From positions 62,001-126,000 of the forward strand of contig JAFAAS010000074.1 in NCBI GenBank assembly GCA_023426435.1: 64,000 nucleotides of DNA. The letters run 5' to 3'. The notes beneath the pieces were generated by a model. That model saw only the letters and a list, made by a program, of their open reading frames with translations. It searched no databases and was not told the DNA's origin. Source of the stretch: Verrucomicrobiota bacterium. Lineage in GTDB: Bacteria; Verrucomicrobiota; Verrucomicrobiia; Opitutales; Opitutaceae. Made by a program: the position numbers and the translations under genes. Below, piece by piece: positions 16,532-24,949 of this stretch (positions are counted from its first letter, which is position 1; every line of letters starts with the position of its first letter).

Positions 16532-18048
16532 GAAAAATCGCAGGCGGGAACGTCCACCGGGTCGAGCGGCCAGACCGGGCGCTGCACGTTCTTCCATGGG
16601 AGTTGACTCAGGTCGCAGGCACACGGCCCAGGCGTTTCGACGTAATACGAGGCGCGCGCGATCGGATCGTAGGCGCGTCGATGCGCCACGGCCGCTTTCA
16701 CGCCGATGAAAGCAAACCTCTGCGGCTCGATGCCCTGGCTGAGCCATTGGCCAAGATCCATCGGCGGCGTGCGTCGACTCGTGAGCAGCACGGTCACGCC
16801 CGCACAACGCACCACCGCGCACGGGCCCATGTCGAAACGCGCACCGCTCATCGCGGCGAGATGACTCTGTTTGTCCGCGAGCTCGAAACGTCCGTCGCTG
16901 CGCGAAACCAACGTCGCCTCGCATTCCACAGGGCCAGGATCGAGCCGCGACCCTCGGCCGCCGATCGAAAGCGTGCGCTGCTCGCCCAGCCTGGCGTCGG
17001 CCAGTGCCGCGACGGCGGCCGGATCGTGGATCGCGACCAGGCCGCGTTGAATCCTATGCCGCAGCAATGCGCGCAGCACGCTCGTGCAATCGCCTGGAGC
17101 TCCCGCGCCAATGTTGTCCGCGGGTTCGACCAAAAGAATCGGTCCTTCGCCCGGCGGCAGGCCCTTCGCGGCGAGATCCGTCAGCACCGCGTCGAGGTCG
17201 AGATAACGCAAACGCACATCCGCCCTGCGTTCCCATGCCAGCATCGCGCCCGCCGTCAGCACTTCGCGATCGAGCGCCGGTTCTCCAACGGAAATCACGC
17301 TGAGCGAAACGCCCGTCTCCGCGATATCCGCGAAGGAAAACCCCGCCGCGACCGTGTATTCCCAAATGTCCTCCTGCTGCCGTTCGACCTCTCGCGCGAA
17401 CGCTTCCATCGCCTTCATCGGGTTGTCAGCGGTTCCGGTTGCGAGCGGCGGCCAGATCATGGGCAACCGGCACCACGCCATGTGCGGGCATTTGCCTTCG
17501 CGAAACATCCGCGCGATCAGCGTCGCGGCCCGCGTGCCCGCCGCCTTCGCATCCGTGTGCGGGTTTTCTCGATACATCACGAGCGCATTGGCGAATCGGC
17601 ACATCGCCCGCGTGACGTTGGCGTGCAAATCGAGAACGCCGAAGATCGGGATCGTCGCCGCGCCCGGCAGTTCCCGGATCCGACGCAGCAACTCGCCCTC
17701 CGGATCGGAATGCCGCGTCGTCACCATCGCGCCGTGCAGCACGAGGAAAATCGCGTCCAGCCCGTCCGCGAGTGCCACGGTCGTCGTCGCCGAAAACTCC
17801 TTCCAAAACGCTTCGAACGCCCCGTCCTCCACCGCGCCGCCCGGCACCGCCCACGCGTCCACCGTCGGCACCAAGGTCCATCCTTGGCGGACGGCTTCCT
17901 CCAGGAAACCGTCCATGACCGAAGCATCGCCGAGCTTGCGCAGGATTTCCGGCCCGCGATCGACCCGAAAGTCCGCCCAGCGCGTGACGGAGTCGACGAA
18001 CGTATTCGTCTCTTGAAACCAGCCTCCGCAGAGAACGCGCCGCGCCAT
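16528..18048 (-). CDS. M81-family (MlrC-type) metallopeptidase
   Basis: A 506-residue protein of the MlrC family. The N-terminal metal-binding half has GGWFQETNTF, LHGAMVT, GVLDLHANVT and YRENPHTD, in the order seen in microcystinase C. The C-terminal half (LVEPADNIGAGAPGD...) is the second family domain. MlrC cuts a linearised cyclic peptide containing an Adda residue; most homologues sit in amino-compound catabolic operons with unknown substrates. The ATG at 18048 lies 5 nt after the aminotransferase stop and the stop overlaps ridA by 4 nt. No signal peptide, so cytoplasmic. Confidence 0.85.
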   Translation of the reverse strand: MARRVLCGGWFQETNTFVDSVTRWADFRVDRGPEILRKLGDASVMDGFLEEAVRQGWTLVPTVDAWAVPGGAVEDGAFEAFWKEFSATTTVALADGLDAIFLVLHGAMVTTRHSDPEGELLRRIRELPGAATIPIFGVLDLHANVTRAMCRFANALVMYRENPHTDAKAAGTRAATLIARMFREGKCPHMAWCRLPMIWPPLATGTADNPMKAMEAFAREVERQQEDIWEYTVAAGFSFADIAETGVSLSVISVGEPALDREVLTAGAMLAWERRADVRLRYLDLDAVLTDLAAKGLPPGEGPILLVEPADNIGAGAPGDCTSVLRALLRHRIQRGLVAIHDPAAVAALADARLGEQRTLSIGGRGSRLDPGPVECEATLVSRSDGRFELADKQSHLAAMSGARFDMGPCAVVRCAGVTVLLTSRRTPPMDLGQWLSQGIEPQRFAFIGVKAAVAHRRAYDPIARASYYVETPGPCACDLSQLPWKNVQRPVWPLDPVDVPACDFS

Positions 18049-18053
18049 GTCGC

Positions 18054-19412
18054 TCAGCGTGTCGCCAGATGCGGCGCGGCGGGCCACGTCGCGGCGTGAC
18101 GTTGAAACGCCGGCGCCGCGCGCCGCAGCGTCTCGTCGATATCCGCGTCGCGATGCGCGAGACTGATCGACCACAAGCCGCGTTCGATCGCGCGCACGCC
18201 CGCCTCGAGCAGACAACGCCGCAGGTGCGCCCAGCGCGGCGCATCATGCCGCCGCACGTAGTCGCGATAATCGCGTATCGGTCCCTCCGAAGCATCCGCC
18301 TTCAGCATCACAGTGTGGAAAATCAGGCCCGGTCCCTGCGGACGCAAGGGCACTCCATGCTCGCGCGCGAGATCGGACAAACCGGCCATGAGGCGGCGGC
18401 CGAGTTTCTGGATCGTTCCCGGATGCGTGTCCTTGAGAGCGATGATTTGATCGAGGCTCCATTTGCTCGCCGCGAGGCAGAGCGGGTTGCCGTTGAGCGT
18501 GCCCGCATGAATGACTTCGCCCGACAGCACCGTCGCCATCGCGGCGCGCGTGCCCGCGAGCGCGGCAAACGGTGTGCCGCCGCCGACCGCTTTGCCGAGA
18601 ATCGTGAGATCGGGCTTGATGCCGAACATGCCCTGCGCGCCCGACGCGCCGAAACGGAAACCGGTGATCGTTTCGTCCGCGATCAGCAGGATGCCCTCGC
18701 GATCGCACAACTCGCGAATCGTCGCCAGCAACTCCGGCACCGGCTCGATGCAGCACGTGTTGCACAGCACCGGCTCGAACACGATCGCCGCGATCTGCCC
18801 GCGAAACTCCGCCACCCGCCGGCGCAGATGTTCAGGATCATTCCAGCGCGCCACGACAAACTGCTGCGGGACCGACGGAATCACTCCCTTGCTCGGATGA
18901 TGATTCGCCGGCGCATCGTCGCTGCCCCAGTTGGCCGGCGGATTCGCAAACCCCGGCAAACCTTCGTCGCTCCAGCCGTGGTAATGCCCTTCGAAGCGCA
19001 GGATGAGCGCCCGCTTCGTGTGCGCCCGCGCAACGCGAAACGCGACCATCACAACCTCTGTCGCGGAGTTGTTGAAGCGCACCAATTCCGCCGACGGAAT
19101 CATCGCCTGCAGCCGCTCGGAGACCTCGATCTCCAACGCGCTCTGCGCCGCCCAGTGCATGCCGAGACGCGCCTGCGCCGCCACCGCTTCCGCGAGCTCG
19201 CTCGGCGCGTGACCGTAGAGCAGCGCGCCCTGCCCCAGCTGGAAGTCGAGGTAATGATTCCCGTCGACATCCCACAAACTCGGCCCCGTTCCGCGCTCGA
19301 AATACAGCGGCACCGGCGCCTCCATTTTGCGAATACCGCTGTTGATACCCCCGGCAATGGAACGCTGGGCGCGTTTGAAGAGCTCCTGTGAGCGGGAAAA
19401 GGTATAGGGCAT
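18054..19412 (-). CDS. Class III PLP aminotransferase, glutamate-1-semialdehyde aminomutase-like
   Basis: A 452-residue fold-type I PLP enzyme. GGINSGIRKM and GPSLWDVDGNHYLDFQLG are at the N-terminus, FNNSATEVVMVAFRVAR at ~115, EGHYHGWSD near 145, LLIADETITGFR (PLP-binding Asp) and LTILGKAVGGG with the Schiff-base Lys. It resembles HemL but sits outside haem genes and is ~25 residues longer, so it is more likely a catabolic aminotransferase or mutase. It is first in the aminotransferase-M81-ridA operon. The two-box IclR-type operator at 19493-19528 lies 80 nt before its start. Confidence 0.85.
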   Translation of the reverse strand: MPYTFSRSQELFKRAQRSIAGGINSGIRKMEAPVPLYFERGTGPSLWDVDGNHYLDFQLGQGALLYGHAPSELAEAVAAQARLGMHWAAQSALEIEVSERLQAMIPSAELVRFNNSATEVVMVAFRVARAHTKRALILRFEGHYHGWSDEGLPGFANPPANWGSDDAPANHHPSKGVIPSVPQQFVVARWNDPEHLRRRVAEFRGQIAAIVFEPVLCNTCCIEPVPELLATIRELCDREGILLIADETITGFRFGASGAQGMFGIKPDLTILGKAVGGGTPFAALAGTRAAMATVLSGEVIHAGTLNGNPLCLAASKWSLDQIIALKDTHPGTIQKLGRRLMAGLSDLAREHGVPLRPQGPGLIFHTVMLKADASEGPIRDYRDYVRRHDAPRWAHLRRCLLEAGVRAIERGLWSISLAHRDADIDETLRRAAPAFQRHAATWPAAPHLATR

Positions 19413-19492
19413 AGAAGTTGAGGACAGAGCGCGACCTGGTGTGGCGGAGTAAAACGGCGGCCACTCCCACAGGCGGATCGCTCGTCACCACG

Positions 19493-19528
19493 TTTCACAA
19501 TGCGAACTGGTCGTTTCGTCAAACAAAA
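19493..19528 (-). promoter_or_regulatory. Two-box IclR-type operator, site A
   Basis: Box 1, TTTCA-CAATG-CGAAC (19493-19507), and box 2, TTTCG-TCAAA-CAAAA (19514-19528), are imperfect palindromes with 5-nt spacers and centres 21 bp apart. Nearly the same 36 bp recur at 28498 and 49917, and a reversed copy stands before iclR at 23190. Read toward the aminotransferase operon, box 2 contains TTGACG, a possible -35 element. The 262-bp spacer also serves the divergent amidohydrolase operon (start 19675). Confidence 0.75.
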
Positions 19529-19674
19529 TACTTGTAAGCACCTCCCGCCGCTTCATTTTTTTCGCCGCGTTCTCCGGGCTGACGCTGCGAAACCTGCTGC
19601 GCCGCGTTCTTCCCGGCGGTCGCCTTGCGCAACTTTCCTCACGTTTTCCGCTCTCGCACTTCGCGCGGCCTCCC

Positions 19675-20652
19675 ATGCTCATCGATTGCCACAACCATCT
19701 TGGCTCGGATCTCTTCTTTTATCTCAACGGCCACTACCCTTACGCCCAGGCGCTGACGTCGCTCGTCGCCGAGGGCGCACGCCACGGCGTCGATCGCTGG
19801 ATCGTTTTCCCCATGGTGGCCAACACCTGGTTCGACCCCGCGGCGATGCGGCGCGGACAGCTTCAGCCCGGCGGACCGGATGCGGTGCCTTACGCGTTCG
19901 AAAACGAACGCATGCTGCGCGAAGTCTATGAGCAGTTTCCCGATCTCGGCCGCCTCACGCTGCCGTTCGTAATCCTCGATCCGATGCGCGAACCGCAGGC
20001 GCAGGTGGACCGGCTGCGCGCGCTGCACCGCGAGTTTCCGTTCTACGGACTCAAGATCCAGGCGACGATGATTCAGGCCGATGCCGGCGCGTTGCTCACG
20101 ACCGGGCGCTGCTTCCTCGAACTCGCCGAGGAATTGAACATTCCGTTCCTCATTCACTCGAGCGTCGCCCCCACCGACCCGTGGTCCGAAGTCGGACTGC
20201 TGCTGCGCATCGTCGAAGCCGCGCCGCAGGTGCGTTTCGTGCTCGCGCACTCGTGCCGTTTCGATCGCCCGAGCCTCGACCGCATCGCGGAGCTCCCCAA
20301 CGCCTGGTTCGACTGCTCCGCGCACCGTATCCATTGCATGGGTGCGGCTCGCGACTTTCCGTTTATCGCCGCCCGCGACCGCCGCCTTCCCGCCGACTAC
20401 CACGACCCCACGTCCGTGCTGCGCACGCTCGCCGAGACCTATCCGACGAAACTCATCTGGGGCTCGGATACGCCGTTCGAGACATACGTCGGCCCGCACG
20501 AAGACGGATCGCTGCTCTCGCTCCGCAGCAGCTACGAGGAGGAAATTGCGTGCCTGCGCGCCTTGCCCGAGAAACTCCGCACGGCCGTCTCCCACACCAA
20601 CACGCTCGCCTGGCTTCAGCTCAAAGATGAAAACCTTCTCGCTCGCGGGTAA
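19675..20652 (+). CDS. Amidohydrolase-family metal-dependent hydrolase
   Basis: A 325-residue TIM-barrel hydrolase (amidohydrolase 2 type). The metal ligands are visible as DCHNH near the start, FLIHSS and LAHSCR in mid-barrel and WGSDTPF at the end. Members hydrolyse lactones or decarboxylate ring compounds; the substrate is not predictable here. It is first of a four-gene operon (amidohydrolase, SDR, D-threonine-aldolase-like, CBM9-like) divergent from the aminotransferase operon across operator A. Its stop lies 26 nt inside the SDR gene. Confidence 0.85.
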   Translation: MLIDCHNHLGSDLFFYLNGHYPYAQALTSLVAEGARHGVDRWIVFPMVANTWFDPAAMRRGQLQPGGPDAVPYAFENERMLREVYEQFPDLGRLTLPFVILDPMREPQAQVDRLRALHREFPFYGLKIQATMIQADAGALLTTGRCFLELAEELNIPFLIHSSVAPTDPWSEVGLLLRIVEAAPQVRFVLAHSCRFDRPSLDRIAELPNAWFDCSAHRIHCMGAARDFPFIAARDRRLPADYHDPTSVLRTLAETYPTKLIWGSDTPFETYVGPHEDGSLLSLRSSYEEEIACLRALPEKLRTAVSHTNTLAWLQLKDENLLARG

Positions 20653-21382
20653 CGCCGCCCTGGTCACCGGTTCCACCGCCGGCATCGGTCGCGCGATTGC
20701 CCTGGGTCTGCAGTCCGCCGGCGCCGACGTCGTGTTTCACGGCGAAACGCCGCGCCCCGACGATCTCCCCGCCAACGCCGCCTACGTGACGTGCGATTTA
20801 TTCGATCCCGCGGCGCCGGAAAATCTCCTCGCGCAGGCGATCGCTGCCCAACCCGCGTTGAATCTCCTCGTCTGCAACGCCGGCATGCCCTCGGACGGAT
20901 CGTTCCTCGAAATCACGCCCGAAGCATGGGAACGCGCCATGCACCTCAACGTGCGCGCGACTTACTTCGTCGTGCAAAGCTTCGCGCGCGCACTCGTGGC
21001 GCAGAAACGTCCGGGCGCAGTCGTGATCATCTCCTCGACGAACGGTTTTCAGCCCGAGGAAGGCTGCACGGTTTACGACACCTCGAAGGGCGCGCTGATC
21101 AACATGACGCGCGCGCTCGCCCAAGCGCTCGCCCCGCACGATATTCGCGTGAACAGCCTCGCCCCCGGACTCATCCGCACGCGCCTCACCGCGCCATGGC
21201 TCGACGCCGATCCCGCGAAACAACGTCACTACGAGAAAAAGACGCTGCTCGGCCGCATCGGCCGTCCGGAAGATTGCGCCGGCGCCGCCGCGTTCCTGCT
21301 TTCTCCCGCGGCTTCCTATATCACCGGACAAATTCTGGTCGTCGATGGCGGCCTGACCGTCGGCCAGATCGGTCGCATGTGA
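20627..21382 (+). CDS. Short-chain dehydrogenase/reductase
   Basis: A 251-residue classical SDR. TGSTAGIGRAIALG binds NAD(P), LLVCNAG is the NNAG-type motif, IISST gives the catalytic Ser, VYDTSKGA the YxxxK pair, and the C-terminus has PEDCAGAAAFLLSP and GQILVVDGG. ATG 20627 (MKTFSLAGNAALVTG) is the family-typical start and overlaps the amidohydrolase by 26 nt. It probably oxidises or reduces a hydroxyl or keto group of the substrate handled by this operon. Confidence 0.9.
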   Translation: MKTFSLAGNAALVTGSTAGIGRAIALGLQSAGADVVFHGETPRPDDLPANAAYVTCDLFDPAAPENLLAQAIAAQPALNLLVCNAGMPSDGSFLEITPEAWERAMHLNVRATYFVVQSFARALVAQKRPGAVVIISSTNGFQPEEGCTVYDTSKGALINMTRALAQALAPHDIRVNSLAPGLIRTRLTAPWLDADPAKQRHYEKKTLLGRIGRPEDCAGAAAFLLSPAASYITGQILVVDGGLTVGQIGRM

Positions 21383-21391
21383 CCTTCACCC

Positions 21392-22483
21392 GTGGAAACT
21401 CACTTTCCCGATCTGCCCACGCCCGCGCTCCTCGTCGACCGCGAGCGCCTGCTGCGTAACATCGCCACGATGCAGGCGGCGTGCGACGCCGCCGGTCTCG
21501 AACTCTGGCCGCACATCAAGACGCACAAGACGGTCGCGATCGCGCGCGAACAGTTGCGGGCCGGCGCAACCGGCCTGACGTGCGCAAAACTCGGCGAAGC
21601 CGAAGCGATGCTTCCGTCCGGCGTTCGCCGCTTGTTCGTCGCCCATTCCTTGGTCGATCCAAACCAAGCGCCACGCATCAACGCATTGCTCGAGCATACC
21701 GCCGAACTTCGTCTCGCCGTCACAAGCGAAGCGCATCTCGCGGCCTTCGCCGCGCTCGCCGCACGCGTCGGTCGGAAACTCACCGTGATGATGGCTATCG
21801 ACACCGGCCTCGGACGCGAGGGCGCGCGCGACGTCGCCGCCGCCCAGCGCTTGGCCGCAGCGATTGCTCGCTCACCTCATCTCGAGTTGCGCGGTTGCTA
21901 CACGCACGAGGGACACTTTTACGGCGTTGAACCGGCGGCGCGCGCAACACGGGTCGAGGCATTCATCGAACACGCGGCCGCGCTCCGCGACGCGATCGAT
22001 CCGGCGCTCGCGTTGTGGCCGGGTTGCAGCGCCAACGCTCGCGACGTCGCGGCAAACGCCCGCGGTCGCGTCCAAGCCCTCCGCCCCGGCGCGTATGTCT
22101 TCGGCGATCTCGCGCTTTCCACCACGACGCAAGCTATGTCCGCCGACGAAATCGCGCTTCACGTGCTCGCCACCGTGATCGACAAACCCGCGTCCGGCCT
22201 CGCGTTGATCGATGCCGGCTCGAAAACCTTTTCCTCCGATCGCACGCCCGCGAATGTCTTCGCCCGCGCTGCCGACGGCCGTGACCTCTCCGTGGTGCGC
22301 GTGAACGAAGAACACGGCTACCTCGCCGGCTCGGACGTCGACGCCTTGCAGGTCGGCGAACGCATCCTCTTCACTCCCGCTCACGTGTGCACCGTCGTGA
22401 ACCTCGCCGACGAGGTCACGGTGGTGGAACGTGGCGAGCTTCGCGAAACCTGGCCCGTCGACGCCCGCGGTCGCACGCAATGA
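21392..22483 (+). CDS. D-threonine aldolase / D-serine dehydratase-like PLP enzyme
   Basis: A 363-residue fold-type III PLP enzyme. TPALLVDRERLLRN opens the alanine-racemase-type barrel, WPHIKTHKT holds the PLP Lys, and the C-terminal beta domain has FTPAHVCTVVNL, the H-x-C zinc site shared by D-threonine aldolase and DSD1-type dehydratases. Related enzymes include 3-hydroxyaspartate aldolase, which joins glycine and glyoxylate. The start is GTG 21392, 9 nt after the SDR stop. The stop overlaps the next gene by 4 nt. It probably splits or dehydrates a beta-hydroxy-amino acid; RidA in the opposite operon would suit such chemistry. Confidence 0.85.
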   Translation: METHFPDLPTPALLVDRERLLRNIATMQAACDAAGLELWPHIKTHKTVAIAREQLRAGATGLTCAKLGEAEAMLPSGVRRLFVAHSLVDPNQAPRINALLEHTAELRLAVTSEAHLAAFAALAARVGRKLTVMMAIDTGLGREGARDVAAAQRLAAAIARSPHLELRGCYTHEGHFYGVEPAARATRVEAFIEHAAALRDAIDPALALWPGCSANARDVAANARGRVQALRPGAYVFGDLALSTTTQAMSADEIALHVLATVIDKPASGLALIDAGSKTFSSDRTPANVFARAADGRDLSVVRVNEEHGYLAGSDVDALQVGERILFTPAHVCTVVNLADEVTVVERGELRETWPVDARGRTQ

Positions 22484-23157
22484 CTTCCGCGTCGCTTCGC
22501 CCGCAGGACTGGACGGTCGATCCGCTTCCGTCTCACCTCACCTCTTTCGCCCACGGCCTTGTCGCCGAGGACTCGGGAACGTGGCGGCCGCTGCGACAAC
22601 ATTGGCGCGGCGACACGCCGGAAACGGGATTTCAGGCGAGCAGCGCCCGGATTTTTTGGACGGCGACCGCGCTTCATTACGAGGTCGTGCTGCACGGCGC
22701 CGGCCAGCACAACACCGCGCGTCAGTTGAACGAACTCACCTGGGACCTGGGCGATGTGTGCGAGATCTTCCTCTGCGACGTCGCCACGCGATCTTATATT
22801 GAACTCCATGTGACGCCCGAAAATCACCGCCTGCAGCTTCATTTCCCGTTCGGTGCGATCGACCTCGTTCGCGCCGGGAACGCCCGGATCGAAGACTATA
22901 TGGTGCGCGATCCGAACTGGGTGGAGACGACCGTTCAACGCGCAGAAAACGCCATCGCCGTTCGCGTGATTATTCCCGCCGCGATCTTCACGCGACATCG
23001 CGCCATCGACGCCGATTCCGAGGTGCGCACCGCGGTGTGTCGTTACGATTACCGCGGTCGCCCCGGGCGGCCCCTTCTATCGTCCACGGCCCCGTTGAGC
23101 GGGCCCTCATTTCACGCGCCCGACGAGTGGGCGCGGCTGATTTTCCACAGAGCATAA
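22480..23157 (+). CDS. Carbohydrate-binding family 9-like protein
   Basis: A 225-residue beta-rich protein. SSARIFWTATALHYEVVLHG, DLGDVCEIFLCD and SYIELHVTPEN match the CBM9-like beta-sandwich found in many Bacteroidota and Verrucomicrobiota proteins of unknown ligand. There is no signal peptide from the ATG at 22480. It is coupled to the aldolase-like gene by a 4-nt overlap and ends 74 nt before iclR. It may bind a sugar ligand, but role and location are uncertain. Confidence 0.7.
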   Translation: MTSASLRPQDWTVDPLPSHLTSFAHGLVAEDSGTWRPLRQHWRGDTPETGFQASSARIFWTATALHYEVVLHGAGQHNTARQLNELTWDLGDVCEIFLCDVATRSYIELHVTPENHRLQLHFPFGAIDLVRAGNARIEDYMVRDPNWVETTVQRAENAIAVRVIIPAAIFTRHRAIDADSEVRTAVCRYDYRGRPGRPLLSSTAPLSGPSFHAPDEWARLIFHRA

Positions 23158-23189
23158 TGGCGGCGGTATTCGAGGGCGCCGGGGGTGCA

Positions 23190-23225
23190 TTTCGTTTGAC
23201 GAAATGACGGTTTCTCAATGAAGAA
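23190..23225 (+). promoter_or_regulatory. Two-box IclR-type operator, site B (iclR autoregulation)
   Basis: Box 1, TTTCG-TTTGA-CGAAA (23190-23204), is a perfect palindrome that extends to CATTTCG/CGAAATG (23188-23206). Box 2, TTTCT-CAATG-AAGAA (23211-23225), is weaker. The centres are 21 bp apart as at sites A, C and D, but in reverse orientation relative to those, so that TTGACG again points to the regulated gene. It ends 6 nt before the iclR start codon, so the regulator should control itself. Confidence 0.75.
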
Positions 23226-23231
23226 TTCGTC

Positions 23232-23987
23232 ATGTCAATTGCGGTGCTGGATAAGGCGTTCTCTCTGCTGGAAGTGCTCGCGCGGTCAGGCCGCGCGTTG
23301 ACGCTGGCGGAGCTGGCGGAGGAGAGCCGGCAGCCAAAGCCGAGCACCTTCCGTATTCTTCGCAGCCTGCGCGATCTTGGCTATGTCGACCAGCTGGAGG
23401 AACGCGGCAGCTACAAGCTTTCGGAACGGCTTCGCTCGCTGCGCGAATACGGACGGGACGAGTCGCTGCGCACGAAGGCGCAGCCGCTGATGCAGATGCT
23501 GCACGAGCGCTTCGACGAGACGGTAAATCTCGGCGTGCTCGAGGGCACCTACATCCGCTATGCCCACGTGATCGAAACGACTCAGGCCCTTCGCTCGATC
23601 GTAAAGCCGGGCGCGCGCGACGCGTTTCACACCACCGCGCTCGGCCGTGCCATCGCCGCTTACCTGCCGGATGCGCAGCAAACCCGCTTGGTCGAGAAAG
23701 CCTGCGGTCTCGAGCCGGCCTCACAGCGCACGAGCCTGCGGCAGCGGCTGCAGAAGGAACTGCAGACCACGCGTAAGCGCGGTTGGGCCCTGGAAGAAGA
23801 AGAAACGGTCCCCGGTGTGACGTGCGTCGCGATTCCACTGACCGAGCTCGGGGAGCCGCTGGCCGCCGTCAGCCTTTCGATTCCCATCCATCGACTACCC
23901 GCAGCGCGCCGTGCGGAAATCCTGGAGGCACTGCTGGAATTCCGCCGCGATGCGACGAACCCCCGCAGACTCGCCGCTGCCAGCTAA
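23232..23987 (+). CDS. IclR-family transcription regulator
   Basis: A 251-residue regulator. The N-terminal winged HTH (residues ~3-60) has LDKAFSLLEVLARSGRALTLAELAEESRQ and PSTFRILRSLRDLGYV. The C-terminal effector domain has RYAHVIETTQALRSIVKPG, HTTALGRAIAAYLP and VTCVAIPLTELGEPLAAVSLSIP, all typical. IclR proteins bind small acids or sugars. The gene stands after the CBM9-like operon with its own operator (site B), and the same operator occurs at three other promoters in the window, so it is the best candidate master regulator of the catabolic genes at 16-50 kb. Confidence 0.92.
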   Translation: MSIAVLDKAFSLLEVLARSGRALTLAELAEESRQPKPSTFRILRSLRDLGYVDQLEERGSYKLSERLRSLREYGRDESLRTKAQPLMQMLHERFDETVNLGVLEGTYIRYAHVIETTQALRSIVKPGARDAFHTTALGRAIAAYLPDAQQTRLVEKACGLEPASQRTSLRQRLQKELQTTRKRGWALEEEETVPGVTCVAIPLTELGEPLAAVSLSIPIHRLPAARRAEILEALLEFRRDATNPRRLAAAS

Positions 23988-24123
23988 CGCGGGATAGTTC
24001 CGCCGCTAGCCAGTCGCGGACCACGATGCCTGAGGCTCCCAACGCGGCGCGATGCCATCGCGGCCGATCAGACCGGCTGACTACGCGCGATCCACAACCG
24101 GTGCAGGCAGTGCTCACGTATCG

Positions 24124-24927
24124 CTACGCTTCAATTGCGACCGGATTGCTGAGTTCTCCGATCCCTTCGATCTGGACGGTGACTGAATCGCCTGGCTGCA
24201 ACCAGGTCGGTGGCTTCGACGCCATGCCGACGCCGTGCGGCGTCCCCGTGAGGATGACCGTGCCGGGCAATAGCGTGGTGCTCGCGCTCAGGAATTCGAT
24301 CAGCGTCGGCACATCGAAGATCATGTCGTTCGTATTCCAGTCCTGCACGACTTTGCCGTTCAGTCGCGTGCGGATGGCCAGCCGGTTGGGATCGGGAATC
24401 TCGTCGGCCGTCACCAGGCACGGCCCGAGCGGACAGAAAGTGTCGAAGGATTTACCCCGCACCCACTGTCCCCCGCCCTTCTTCAACTGCCAGTCGCGCG
24501 CGCTCACATCGTTCGCACACGTATAACCGAGCACGTAGTCGAGCGCCTCGGATCGCTTCACGTTCTTGCAGCGGCGACCGATGACTACCGCGAGTTCGCA
24601 TTCGTAGTCGACCTCATCGGTCGGCAACGCCGAGGGAATAGCGATTGGCTCCCCGGGATGCTGGACCGAACTGATCGGCTTCGAAAAGAGCACCGGGTAT
24701 TCGGGGATTCGTGCGCCGCTCTCCTCCGCATGTCGTCGGTAGTTCAATCCCACCCCGAGAATCGCCACGGGGGCGAGCGGTGCCCGTATCCGAGACGGCA
24801 CCACACGCATCCCGGTGCGAACAAGCCCAGTGTGGAGGTCACCGGCCAGCGCTTCGAAGGAGCCGTCCGCCGCCGGGGCGCAGTGATGTCCCACCTCATG
24901 TTCGTCGAGATAACTGAAGATCTTCAT
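24124..24927 (-). CDS. Fumarylacetoacetate-hydrolase-family protein
   Basis: A 267-residue FAH-family enzyme. VAILGVGLNYRRHAEESG, DYECELAVVIG (metal-binding Glu pair), GYTCANDVSARDWQ, GKSFDTFCPLGP and VILTGTPHGVG are all present. The family includes hydrolases and hydratases or decarboxylases acting on 2-keto acids with a 3-deoxy or acyl side chain. It lies 22 nt after the TonB receptor stop in the same direction, so it should be co-transcribed with it from site C. Confidence 0.9.
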   Translation of the reverse strand: MKIFSYLDEHEVGHHCAPAADGSFEALAGDLHTGLVRTGMRVVPSRIRAPLAPVAILGVGLNYRRHAEESGARIPEYPVLFSKPISSVQHPGEPIAIPSALPTDEVDYECELAVVIGRRCKNVKRSEALDYVLGYTCANDVSARDWQLKKGGGQWVRGKSFDTFCPLGPCLVTADEIPDPNRLAIRTRLNGKVVQDWNTNDMIFDVPTLIEFLSASTTLLPGTVILTGTPHGVGMASKPPTWLQPGDSVTVQIEGIGELSNPVAIEA

Positions 24928-24949
24928 CGCTGCGTCCGGCCGTGGACGG

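Noticed and set aside
16603..18099. 498-codon plus-strand open frame opposite the M81 gene
   Set aside because: The composition is Arg-rich nonsense and the minus strand carries a full M81 protein.
16148..22483. Complete beta-hydroxyaspartate cycle fed by glycolate oxidase
   Set aside because: The aldolase-like and aminotransferase genes fit in part, but the dehydratase and imine reductase of that cycle are missing.
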